A DNA stretch of 6,733 nt from Opitutia bacterium UBA4654 (GTDB taxonomy: Bacteria > Verrucomicrobiota > Verrucomicrobiia > Opitutales > Intestinicryptomonadaceae). A model generated the notes under the pieces. It made no database searches. It was not told the DNA's origin and saw nothing but the letters and a program-made list of their open reading frames with translations. Shown here in pieces: positions 1 through 5,703 of this stretch. Every line of letters begins with the position of its first letter. The first letter of the stretch is position 1. Location of the stretch: positions 414 through 7,146 of the forward strand of contig DHMA01000034.1 in assembly GCA_002405555.1 (NCBI GenBank), written 5' to 3'. The position numbers and the translations under genes were made by a program.

Positions 1-22
1 CTAAAATTACAGCGCACGGCGC

Positions 23-91
23 GAAGATTTTTAGAATGCGCTGGGAGAAAAGTTGGGTTGTAGGGGTCGGCGAGCTGGCTTATGTTTGCGG
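23..91. repeat. Degenerate direct repeat, copy 1
   Basis: This segment matches 173-240 in the same orientation. The left block (23-44, containing TTTAGAATGCGCTGG) matches 173-194 with one mismatch over 22 nt. The right block (70-91, GCGAGCTGG followed by TGTTTGCGG) matches 219-240 with two mismatches over 22 nt. The middle is diverged, and the offset changes from 150 to 149, so there is a small indel. The flanking blocks are too long to match by chance. The function is unknown. Confidence 0.75.
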
Positions 92-172
92 AACGCCACG
101 CACCCCGCAAGCGCGTGAAAGCCACAGCCTGAACGGCACTCTAACGCGCCTAACAAATGAGTGCTGGCGCAC

Positions 173-240
173 GAAGTTTTTTAGAATGCGCTGGAATAAA
201 AGAAGGGTAGGGCGTTTAGCGAGCTGGTTTGTGTTTGCGG
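173..240. repeat. Degenerate direct repeat, copy 2
   Basis: This is the partner of the repeat at 23-91. The shared blocks are 173-194 and 219-240, with a divergent centre. The repeat boundary overlaps the end of a broken hydrophilic minus-strand frame, whose stop is at 218-216. Possible origins are a tandem duplication of about 150 bp that has since decayed, or two members of a dispersed intergenic repeat family. The window alone cannot separate these. Confidence 0.75.
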
Positions 241-373
241 TTAGCTGCGAATGCGCTCTTTTTATCTCTATTTAAAAGCTTCCGTTTTAGCTCGTCCAAA
301 TTTATATGCGCTTCCGCGTCGTCGTCCGAAAATTTTTTTGCGGACTTTTATTCAAAAGCCGTGCGAAAGCTGT

Positions 374-401
374 TTGACTTTGCTTGGCGAAAGGCTACCA
401 T
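374..401 (+). promoter_or_regulatory. Candidate sigma70-type promoter for the kdsB cluster
   Basis: TTGACT (374-379, five of six to TTGACA) is followed after 16 nt by TACCAT (396-401, four of six to TATAAT). A transcript would start near 408, giving a leader of about 19 nt before the ATG at 427. The arrangement resembles the candidate in front of the PpiD/SurA-like gene (TTGACA, 16 nt, TAACAT). This is a motif reading only. Confidence 0.45.
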
Positions 402-415
402 GTTTATTACAAAAT

Positions 416-419
416 AGGA
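416..419 (+). promoter_or_regulatory. Shine-Dalgarno AGGA for the start at 427
   Basis: AGGA lies 7 nt before the ATG at 427, a normal spacing. It supports translation of the membrane extension from 427. The internal ATG at 736, where a normal-length KdsB would begin, has its nearest purine-rich AGGGA at 709-713, about 22 nt away and too far to serve it. Confidence 0.55.
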
Positions 420-426
420 CAATATC

Positions 427-1488
427 ATGATTAAAGCTCTTTCAACGATTTTCGAGATTGCGTCGTTCGTAGTGCCGTTTTTTGTGGCGCTCGTTCTTTT
501 GGCGCGGTCGGGCGATTCGTACAGGGAATCCTACGAGGTTTCCAAGCTCCGTTTTCTGGGTTTCACGCGTTCGCAGTACATTGCGTTTTTCCGTGTGCTC
601 GGAATCCTGTTTCTGTTGCTCGGCGCGTTTGCCGTTTACAGAAACTATTTCTATGAGCCGAATCCGGAGCTTCAAGAATCCGCCGACTTTTGGAAGGACA
701 TCAACAACAGGGAAAATCTGCCCATTAAAAGCGCGATGCTTTTGGGGGCGGCAATCGCCATTCCCGCCCGCATGGGTTCTTCGCGTTTCCCCGGAAAGCC
801 CCTTGCGCTCTTGGACGGCAAGGCGGTAATCGAGCGCGTCTACGAAAGCTGCATGAAATGCGAACGCGCCGAAAAGGTCGTGATTTTAACCGACAGTGTC
901 GAGATTGTCGAATTTGCCGACAAAATCGGCGCGAAGTCCGTCATGACTTCCCCGAAGTGCGCCTCCGGTACTGAGCGCATTGTAGAGGCGTTCGAGGAAA
1001 TCAACGCCGATTTCGTCGTGAACGTGCAGGGCGACGAGCCTTTCATTTCTCCCGCGCTTGTCGATTCCATTATAGAAGCCCACGCGAACACCAATGTCGA
1101 TTTGGTCACGGCGGCGTCGAAAATTTCGGACGCGCAGACTTTGATTAACCCGAACGTCGTCAAGGTGCTTCGCGGCAACGACGGCTCGGCGGTGTATTTC
1201 AGCCGCGCTCCGCTGCCCTACGTCAGGGGAGAGTCGAACCCCGCCGAATGGCTCGCGCGCTGCGACTATTGGCGGCACATCGGCATATACGGCTACTCGG
1301 CAAAGGCAATTGCCCGCTACGCGTCGCTTCCCGTAAGCAAAATGGAGAAGTGCGAAATGCTCGAACAGCTGCGTTTCATTGCGGCGGGCTTCAAGTTCGA
1401 AGTTGTCGAAACGCAGTACGAATCAATCGGCATAGACACTCCCGCCGACTTGGTCGCGGCCGAGGAATTTTTAAAGGGAAGAATCTGA
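427..1488 (+). CDS. kdsB: 3-deoxy-manno-octulosonate cytidylyltransferase with N-terminal two-helix membrane extension
   Basis: KdsB couples CTP and Kdo to give CMP-Kdo, the activated donor for lipid A-Kdo assembly, normally in the cytosol. Residues about 104-353 are a full-length KdsB domain (family about 250 aa). The nucleotide-binding IPARMGSSRFPGKPL is at 112-126, SGTER at 180-184, VNVQGDEP (metal-binding Asp) at 198-205, YFSRAPLPY at 257-265, HIGIYGY at 284-290, EKCEMLEQLRF at 307-317 and GIDTPADL at 335-342. Residues 1-103 are extra. They hold two hydrophobic helices (about 8-26 and 51-70) joined by a basic loop, followed by an acidic linker. There is no stop between the parts, so this is an in-frame fusion as sequenced. 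An internal ATG at 736 (Met104) would give a normal KdsB. The start at 427 is chosen for its AGGA and upstream promoter candidate. The enzyme assignment is firm; the reality of the fusion product is open. Confidence 0.93.
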   Translation: MIKALSTIFEIASFVVPFFVALVLLARSGDSYRESYEVSKLRFLGFTRSQYIAFFRVLGILFLLLGAFAVYRNYFYEPNPELQESADFWKDINNRENLPIKSAMLLGAAIAIPARMGSSRFPGKPLALLDGKAVIERVYESCMKCERAEKVVILTDSVEIVEFADKIGAKSVMTSPKCASGTERIVEAFEEINADFVVNVQGDEPFISPALVDSIIEAHANTNVDLVTAASKISDAQTLINPNVVKVLRGNDGSAVYFSRAPLPYVRGESNPAEWLARCDYWRHIGIYGYSAKAIARYASLPVSKMEKCEMLEQLRFIAAGFKFEVVETQYESIGIDTPADLVAAEEFLKGRI

Positions 1489-1490
1489 AA

Positions 1491-2468
1491 ATGCAAGACT
1501 CCGAAATAATATCTTTGGCGCGCGCCGCCCTCGAATGCGAGGCGAAGTCGATACTCGGCGCGATTGACAAGCTCGACGGCAATTTTGCGCGGGCGGTAAA
1601 CACGATTCTTGCGCACAAGGGCAAGCTTCTTGTGTGCGGAGTGGGCAAGTCGGGGCTTGTCGGCGCGAAAATCGCGGCGACGCTTTCAAGCACGGGCACG
1701 CCCGCTGTTTTCATGCACGCCTGCGACTCCGTCCACGGCGACCTCGGCGTTTACGAACCGGGCGACCCCACGATTCTCATTTCCAACAGCGGCTCTACCG
1801 TCGAATGCCTGCGGCTTATCCCGATTTTAAAGAGCTTCAACTCGAAGATAATCGCCATGGTCGGCAACGTCGATTCCCCCATGGGGCGCGACTGCGACAT
1901 AGTTTTGGACGTGTCGTCGCACGGAGAGGCTGACCCCCTCGGCATCGTTCCGACAAACTCGACGACCCTCGCGATGGCGATGGGCGACGCCCTCGCGTGC
2001 GCCCTGATGAAGGCACGCGGATTCTCCAAGGAGGATTTCGCGCGCTTCCACCCCGCGGGACAGCTCGGCAGAAACCTGCTTCTGAAAGTGGGCGACGTCA
2101 TGCACAAAACGGCGGACTGCGCGGTTTCGAAAGAGTCGGACTCAATCAGAAGCGCGGTGATTGAAATGACGCGCAAGCCCCTCGGCGCGGCGTGCGTGGT
2201 CGGCGCGGACGGCAAAATGTCGGGCTTGGTGACCGACGGCGACCTCCGCAGAATGCTCCAGACGGCGGTGGATTTGGATTCCGTGAAAGTGGGCGACATC
2301 ATGACGAAATCGCCCGTGAGCGTCTCGCCCGACGCGTCGCTCGGCAAGGCGGTCGAGCTTATGGAGGCGCGGAAGTCGAAGATTTCCGTGCTGCCCGTCG
2401 TAGACGAGTCCCGAAACTTTTTGGGGCTTGTAAGACTCCACGACATCTACCAACCGAGTTCCAGATAA
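1491..2468 (+). CDS. kdsD: Arabinose-5-phosphate isomerase (KdsD/KpsF family)
   Basis: This enzyme interconverts ribulose 5-phosphate and arabinose 5-phosphate, the first committed precursor of Kdo. The 325 residues match the family length (E. coli KdsD 328). The SIS sugar-isomerase domain spans about 35-180, with GVGKSG at 50-55 (Lys53 in the conserved lysine position), ISNSGSTVE at 97-105, EADPLGIVPTNST at 146-158 and FHPAGQLG at 186-193, including His187. These fit the four polar catalytic positions known for KdsD (Lys, Glu, Glu, His). Two CBS domains follow, at about 200-260 and 266-322, with VTDGDLRR at 247-254. The frame is open upstream to 1248, but the start at 1491 gives the family length, has AGGGA at 1475-1479, and follows the kdsB stop by 2 nt, so co-transcription and probably translational coupling are expected. 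It could equally be labelled kpsF or gutQ; adjacency to kdsB favours kdsD. Confidence 0.95.
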   Translation: MQDSEIISLARAALECEAKSILGAIDKLDGNFARAVNTILAHKGKLLVCGVGKSGLVGAKIAATLSSTGTPAVFMHACDSVHGDLGVYEPGDPTILISNSGSTVECLRLIPILKSFNSKIIAMVGNVDSPMGRDCDIVLDVSSHGEADPLGIVPTNSTTLAMAMGDALACALMKARGFSKEDFARFHPAGQLGRNLLLKVGDVMHKTADCAVSKESDSIRSAVIEMTRKPLGAACVVGADGKMSGLVTDGDLRRMLQTAVDLDSVKVGDIMTKSPVSVSPDASLGKAVELMEARKSKISVLPVVDESRNFLGLVRLHDIYQPSSR

Positions 2469-2469
2469 A

Positions 2470-3036
2470 ATGGGTCTTGTAGATACTGCGGTAATGTTTT
2501 GCAAGTACGTCGCCTCGCCGCGGCGCACGGGCACGGTTTGCCCAAGCTCGAAATACCTTGCCCGAAGAATGGTATCCACGGTCGGCAAGCCGCCGTCGGA
2601 GTGCTCTGCGGTGGTAGAGCTTGGCGCGGGCACGGGCGCAATCACAAAATATCTTGTGGAGGCGGGCTACGCCGACCGCTCCAAACTCTTCTGCATTGAG
2701 TTCGACGAAAAGCTTTGCGAAATCTTGAAACAGAAATTTCCCTCCGCGAACATTCTAAACGGCAGCGCGGAAAATATCCGCAAACTCGTCGGGAGCGAGG
2801 AAATTTCGGCGATAGTGTCGGGGCTTCCGCTTGTGAGCCTGCCGCGCGAAGTTGTGCGCAACATAGTTTCGGAGGTCGAGAATTCCCTGCCGTCGGGCGG
2901 GAGGTTCTCGCAGTTTACGTACAGCCTGCTCCGTCCGCCCGAAGTCTTGGGGTTTTCGCGAATGCGCCACTTGGGGGCTTCGCTCGTATTGGCAAACATT
3001 CCGCCCGCGCGCGTCGATACATTCGAAAAAATGTGA
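2470..3036 (+). CDS. Class I SAM-dependent methyltransferase, PmtA-like (putative phospholipid N-methyltransferase)
   Basis: The protein has 188 residues, the size of PmtA-type phospholipid methyltransferases that are related to the KsgA rRNA dimethylase fold. Visible features are RTGTVCPSSKYLARRM at 19-34 (the entry motif of this family), the SAM-binding motif I VVELGAGTGAIT at 48-59, an acidic residue after strand 2 (Glu77 in CIEFDE) that would hold the SAM ribose, NGSAENI at 97-103, SGLPLVSLP at 117-125 in the catalytic loop position, and FTYSLLRPP at 149-157. There is no signal peptide or membrane helix, so it is cytosolic or membrane-peripheral. It begins 1 nt after the kdsD stop and lacks a clear Shine-Dalgarno, which suggests coupled translation. 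The likely role is methylation of phosphatidylethanolamine headgroups, but substrate cannot be read from sequence. An rRNA adenine methyltransferase is less likely because the KsgA C-terminal domain is absent. Confidence 0.82.
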   Translation: MGLVDTAVMFCKYVASPRRTGTVCPSSKYLARRMVSTVGKPPSECSAVVELGAGTGAITKYLVEAGYADRSKLFCIEFDEKLCEILKQKFPSANILNGSAENIRKLVGSEEISAIVSGLPLVSLPREVVRNIVSEVENSLPSGGRFSQFTYSLLRPPEVLGFSRMRHLGASLVLANIPPARVDTFEKM

Positions 3037-3055
3037 GCGGTTCGCGCTTAGAATG

Positions 3056-3083
3056 TTGACACGGGCGTTTTGCTCCCTAACAT
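3056..3083 (+). promoter_or_regulatory. Candidate sigma70-type promoter for the PpiD/SurA-like gene
   Basis: A perfect TTGACA (3056-3061) is followed after 16 nt by TAACAT (3078-3083, four of six to TATAAT). The start of transcription would be near 3090, giving a leader of about 18 nt. No terminator is seen between the methyltransferase stop and this site, so readthrough from the kdsB cluster is also possible. Confidence 0.5.
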
Positions 3084-3107
3084 AAAGACTTTTAAATTTC
3101 TATCGGT

Positions 3108-4742
3108 ATGATTACTTGGATTCAAACAGTTCTTCAAAAACACCATAAATCGGTGTTCGGCGTTTTGCTCGTCGCAATCATCATTGCGTTCGTGTTCACA
3201 ATCGGCTCGGTGCCGTTCTTCGGCGACAGATACCGCACGGGCGGGCAAAAGGGCAAGGTATTTTACGGCTTCGACCTCTCGAACGAATCGACGCTGGCGC
3301 AGCTCCAAAACAGCGCGTATTTCGAAATGATTTTCGAGGGCGTACAGCCGCAGTCGGAAGCGCAGTTCACCCAGTATGTGCTCCGTCAGGCGTACCTCAG
3401 AAACCTCGCCAACGAATTGGGCATGACGCGCGTTTCGCAGGCGGATTTGGAGGCGTATATCCAGTCGTCGCCACTGTTTGCGGGAGCCGACGGAAAGTAC
3501 GATGCCGCCGCGTTCAAACGCTTTGTGGACTCGCGCATAGGCGCGGGCAGAATGAGCGAAGCCGCGCTTTCGGAAATCGTCTCGCAAAACGCGCTCGTAA
3601 ACAAGGTCGGCAAACTTTTGGGCGGCCCCGGCTACATGCCCGCTTTCGAAATCGAGCGCGAGTACAACCAAGTGCACGGCACTTGGGACTTCAACATGGC
3701 GGTTCTCTCCTCCGACGAATTGAAGCTTAAAATCGCCCCCTCCGCCGAAGTTCTCGAAAAATATTTCAAGGACAATATTGAAGCGTACAGAATCGGCGAA
3801 GGCGTGGTCGTGGAAACCGCGTTCTTCCCGTCGAAGGATTTTTCTGCGGACATAAAGCCCACCGAAGCCGAGCTTTCGGCATACTACGCCGCAAACAGGG
3901 CGAAGTACGAAACCACAAAGGACGGCAAGCCCCACCTGCCCAAACTCTCCGAAATAAGGGAAAGCGTCAAGGCGGACTACGTTATCGACAACGCGCTCCG
4001 CGCGGCGGCTCATAAGGCGGAGGAATTCGCGCTTAAAATCTACGACGCCGAAGTTAAAAAAGGCTCGGCGGAACTCAAAAAAATCGCCGACGAATTCAAT
4101 GTCGCGCTCAAAAAGAACGCGGCGTTCCGCACGACCGACGCAAAACTTCCCGACGGCTTCCCCGTAGAGGTTGCGGCGGCGGCAATGAAGCTCGACGAAA
4201 CCAAATTCTATTCCGACCCGATTCCATCGAACGACGGCGTGCGCGTCGTGTTCCTCTCCGAAAAGCTCGACTCTTTCCTGCCGAAATACGCCGACGTTAA
4301 GGACAGGGTTTTGGCGGACTACGTCGCGGCGGAAAAGGTGAAACTGTTCGCCGAACACGCGGACAAGCTTGCGAAGACTCTCCAAAAGGCGGTTGCCGAA
4401 AAGAAGTCTTTTGAAAGCGCGGCTCGCGCGGGCGGCGCAAAAGTGGAATCGGTAAAAGACTTCTCGCTCGCAAACCCGAAAGGCGAAGCTGTCTTGAAGG
4501 CTTACGGAGTGATTTCATCGGCGTTGCCGTCGCTTAAAGTCGGCGCGGTGTCGTCGGTCAAAATGCAGGGCGGCTCGGCATACATTTTCGAACTCGTGAA
4601 ATTCACGCCCCCCGCAAAGTCCGACAAAGCGCAGCTCGACTCTGTTAAAGAGAGAATCGAACGCTCTTTCGGCGCGATAACTTCGACCTCGGTAATCATC
4701 GAAAAGATTTCCGCGGGCGAAAAGGACGTCGCCGAAAAATAA
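3108..4742 (+). CDS. Membrane-anchored PpiD/SurA-like periplasmic folding factor
   Basis: The 544-residue protein has the layout of PpiD: a short cytosolic N-terminus with basic residues (KHHK at 11-14), one membrane helix at about 16-34 acting as an uncleaved anchor, and a long periplasmic region. Residues about 50-230 fit a SurA_N/PpiD chaperone domain, including YVLRQAYLRNLANELGM at 90-106 and the downstream EIEREYNQVHGTWDF at 181-195, which is typical of this family. Residues 250-450 are rich in Ala, Lys and Glu and strongly helical. I do not see the usual parvulin signatures (a HIL-type first strand or a GDLGWF-type loop), so isomerase activity is doubtful and a holdase/chaperone role at the translocon is the better guess. 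The start at 3108 gives the expected N-in anchor but has no clear Shine-Dalgarno. The gene ends 19 nt before a strong terminator. The family placement is fairly sure, the exact function is not. Confidence 0.8.
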   Translation: MITWIQTVLQKHHKSVFGVLLVAIIIAFVFTIGSVPFFGDRYRTGGQKGKVFYGFDLSNESTLAQLQNSAYFEMIFEGVQPQSEAQFTQYVLRQAYLRNLANELGMTRVSQADLEAYIQSSPLFAGADGKYDAAAFKRFVDSRIGAGRMSEAALSEIVSQNALVNKVGKLLGGPGYMPAFEIEREYNQVHGTWDFNMAVLSSDELKLKIAPSAEVLEKYFKDNIEAYRIGEGVVVETAFFPSKDFSADIKPTEAELSAYYAANRAKYETTKDGKPHLPKLSEIRESVKADYVIDNALRAAAHKAEEFALKIYDAEVKKGSAELKKIADEFNVALKKNAAFRTTDAKLPDGFPVEVAAAAMKLDETKFYSDPIPSNDGVRVVFLSEKLDSFLPKYADVKDRVLADYVAAEKVKLFAEHADKLAKTLQKAVAEKKSFESAARAGGAKVESVKDFSLANPKGEAVLKAYGVISSALPSLKVGAVSSVKMQGGSAYIFELVKFTPPAKSDKAQLDSVKERIERSFGAITSTSVIIEKISAGEKDVAEK

Positions 4743-4761
4743 AATTTCGACATTCTGGGAA

Positions 4762-4787
4762 AAGGCGGACGCCGTCCGCCTTTTTTT
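4762..4787 (+). terminator. Rho-independent terminator after the PpiD/SurA-like gene
   Basis: AAGGCGGAC (4762-4770) pairs with GTCCGCCTT (4774-4782) as a 9-bp stem with a 3-nt loop, and a run of seven T follows at 4781-4787. It ends the transcript of the chaperone gene and any readthrough from the kdsB cluster. Confidence 0.92.
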
Positions 4788-4819
4788 GCGGCTGTTTTGC
4801 GAGTCCGTTTGTGCCCGAC

Positions 4820-4853
4820 GGCGAACACAAGCGGGCTCGCGGTTTTGTTCGCC
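4820..4853. repeat. Inverted repeat in the spacer before the H1-like gene
   Basis: GGCGAACA (4820-4827) is the reverse complement of TGTTCGCC (4846-4853). The 18-nt interior contains a short GCG/CGC pairing. No T-run follows, so it is not a standard terminator. It could be a structured RNA segment or a protein binding site; nothing in the window decides between these. Confidence 0.4.
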
Positions 4854-4916
4854 CCCTGTTTCACTTTATAAAAATTTTTTCGATAAGGGATACTAAAAGG
4901 AAAAAAGCGTTTTTTT

Positions 4917-4957
4917 TTGTAAAAAATGCTTGTATTAATAATTCTAAGGGTAAAATT
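4917..4957 (+). promoter_or_regulatory. AT-rich probable promoter region of the H1-like gene
   Basis: The stretch from about 4865 to 4960 is much richer in A and T than its surroundings and sits between a terminator and the next gene. Possible boxes are TTGTAT (4930-4935) with TAAAAT (4951-4956, 15-nt spacer), or TTGTAA (4917-4922) with TAATTC (4939-4944, 16-nt spacer). Neither is strong, so the exact start is not assigned. Long A and T tracts may also bend the DNA upstream. Confidence 0.35.
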
Positions 4958-5000
4958 TTACGCAGAATGAATGCTCGGATTCCCCGCATTCGAAATCGAA

Positions 5001-5005
5001 AGGAG
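5001..5005 (+). promoter_or_regulatory. Shine-Dalgarno AGGAG deciding the start at 5012
   Basis: AGGAG lies 6 nt before the ATG at 5012, an ideal spacing. An ATG at 5006-5008 in the same frame directly abuts the AGGAG and cannot be served by it. The frame also stays open back to a GTG at 4811, but that part runs through the AT-rich promoter region and does not look like protein. Confidence 0.8.
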
Positions 5006-5011
5006 ATGAAA

Positions 5012-5401
5012 ATGCCTACAACAAAAAAATCGGCAACGAAAACCGCAAAGACCAGAGAGCCCGCCAAGAAGGCGGCGGTCAAGAAAGTCGCGGCAAAAAC
5101 GCGGAAGACCGCTTCCTGCCCGAAAAAATGCGAAACGAAAGCGAAACTCACAAGGGTAATCGCAAAGTTCGACGCGGGTTGGGGCAACCAGCTTTACATT
5201 CGCGGGCTCGGCGGCAGCCTTGACTGGCAGAAAGGCGTTCCAATGCAGAGCATCAGCGAAGACGAATGGCTGTGGGAACAGATTGTCCCCAAAGGCACGG
5301 TTTCGTTCAAAGTTCTGCTCAACGACAAAAATTGGTCGGCCGGAGAAGACCTTGTTGTCGCGGCAGGCGATACTGTTATCTGCCGCCCGACATTCCTGTA
5401 A
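5012..5401 (+). CDS. Small protein with lysine-rich H1-like tail and carbohydrate-binding (CBM20/48-like) domain
   Basis: The protein has 129 residues. Residues 1-48 are Lys/Ala/Thr-rich with KKAAVKKVAAKT at 19-30, like bacterial histone-H1-like tails, then a C-x3-C pair (Cys36, Cys40). Residues about 47-129 look like a small beta-sandwich of the starch-binding type: VIAKFDAGWGNQLYIRG (49-65), LDWQKGVPM (70-78), DEWLWEQ (84-90), FKVLLNDKNWSAGED (99-113) and a closing strand TVICRPTF. The spaced Trp residues (58, 72, 86, 88, 108) are the kind used for sugar stacking. There is no signal peptide, so it should be cytosolic; a role with glycogen, or in binding nucleic acid through the tail, is a guess. 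It is monocistronic, with a strong Shine-Dalgarno, and terminators lie on both sides. Domain assignment is by eye. Confidence 0.75.
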   Translation: MPTTKKSATKTAKTREPAKKAAVKKVAAKTRKTASCPKKCETKAKLTRVIAKFDAGWGNQLYIRGLGGSLDWQKGVPMQSISEDEWLWEQIVPKGTVSFKVLLNDKNWSAGEDLVVAAGDTVICRPTFL

Positions 5402-5429
5402 CCGAATGCTCGAAAAGGTAATTCACGCG

Positions 5430-5457
5430 ACGCGGATTGAAAAATCCGCGTTTTTTT
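5430..5457 (+). terminator. Rho-independent terminator after the H1-like gene
   Basis: ACGCGGATT (5430-5438) pairs with AATCCGCGT (5443-5451) as a 9-bp stem closed by a GAAA tetraloop of the stable GNRA type, followed by a run of seven T at 5451-5457. It lies 28 nt after the stop codon of the H1-like gene. Confidence 0.94.
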
Positions 5458-5554
5458 GCGCCTCTTCTTGTGTTGCAAAAAACGGTGGTCGAACGTGGGG
5501 CACGCTTGCGCACTCGGAGGAAGGCGGCCCGCCCCGCTTTCAGTCTTGCGCGTT

Positions 5555-5593
5555 CCCGCTCCGCGCAGTCGCTGCGACGTGCGGCGGAGCGGG
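5555..5593. repeat. Strong GC-rich hairpin in the intergenic segment
   Basis: CCCGCTCCGC (5555-5564) is the exact reverse complement of GCGGAGCGGG (5584-5593). Inside, GCAG (5565-5568) can pair with CTGC (5572-5575) around a TCG loop. No T-run follows, so this is not a terminator. It may be part of a non-coding RNA or a dispersed intergenic repeat; I cannot name a family. Confidence 0.6.
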
Positions 5594-5665
5594 TAAAACT
5601 CCGCATTTCGGCGCGGCAAGGGAACTGGAATATTCATGGTTTTGAAATCCCGCGCGGTTGCGTCG

Positions 5666-5694
5666 TTGAGAAACGGCGTTAAAATATTTCTCAA
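5666..5694. repeat. Inverted repeat upstream of the PEP-CTERM gene promoter
   Basis: TTGAGAAA (5666-5673) and TTTCTCAA (5687-5694) are perfect reverse complements separated by 13 nt. The right arm ends 9 nt before a perfect TTGACA, a position suited to an activator or repressor site. A role as operator is inference. Confidence 0.45.
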
Positions 5695-5703
5695 TTAAAT
5701 CTG

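Larger units (their letters stand above)
1..426. other. Gene-free leader region upstream of kdsB
   Basis: No convincing gene is seen here. Two overlapping + strand reading frames (36-275 and 229-417) give peptides rich in Trp, Arg, Cys and Phe with no domain-like pattern and no Shine-Dalgarno, so I read them as chance. The region carries two copies of a degenerate direct repeat (23-91 and 173-240), an interrupted hydrophilic reading frame on the minus strand (401 down to 216), and a promoter candidate at 374-401. It could be decayed sequence or a repeat-bearing intergenic spacer. The gene to the left of the window cannot be identified. Confidence 0.6.

Noticed and set aside
36..417. Two overlapping + strand frames before kdsB
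   Set aside because: There is no Shine-Dalgarno, the composition is odd (Trp, Arg, Cys, Phe), and the first frame runs through both copies of the direct repeat. They look like chance frames.
1248..1490. Extended N-terminus of KdsD
   Set aside because: It overlaps the kdsB coding region in another frame and would add 81 residues beyond the family length.
1751..2446. 231-codon open frame on the minus strand opposite kdsD
   Set aside because: It lies wholly inside a well-supported conserved gene and its product is Ser/Arg/Thr-rich with no recognisable motif.
3033..3050. Short AGCG/CGCT pairing after the methyltransferase stop as a terminator
   Set aside because: The stem is only 4 bp and has no T-run, so it does not qualify.
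3048..4385. 445-codon open frame on the minus strand opposite the PpiD/SurA-like gene
   Set aside because: It is in codon register with the sense gene, so it stays open simply because the sense gene avoids TTA, CTA and TCA codons. Its peptide is Arg/Val/Phe-rich without any domain pattern, while the sense protein has a clear anchor and family motifs.
4811..5011. Extended N-terminus of the H1-like protein from GTG 4811
   Set aside because: The extension would translate the hairpin and AT-rich promoter region, whereas an ideal AGGAG serves the ATG at 5012.
5194..5694. Long minus-strand and alternate + strand frames over the H1-like gene and following spacer
   Set aside because: They cross a terminator and a supported gene, and give Arg/Ala/Pro-rich peptides typical of GC-rich non-coding sequence.
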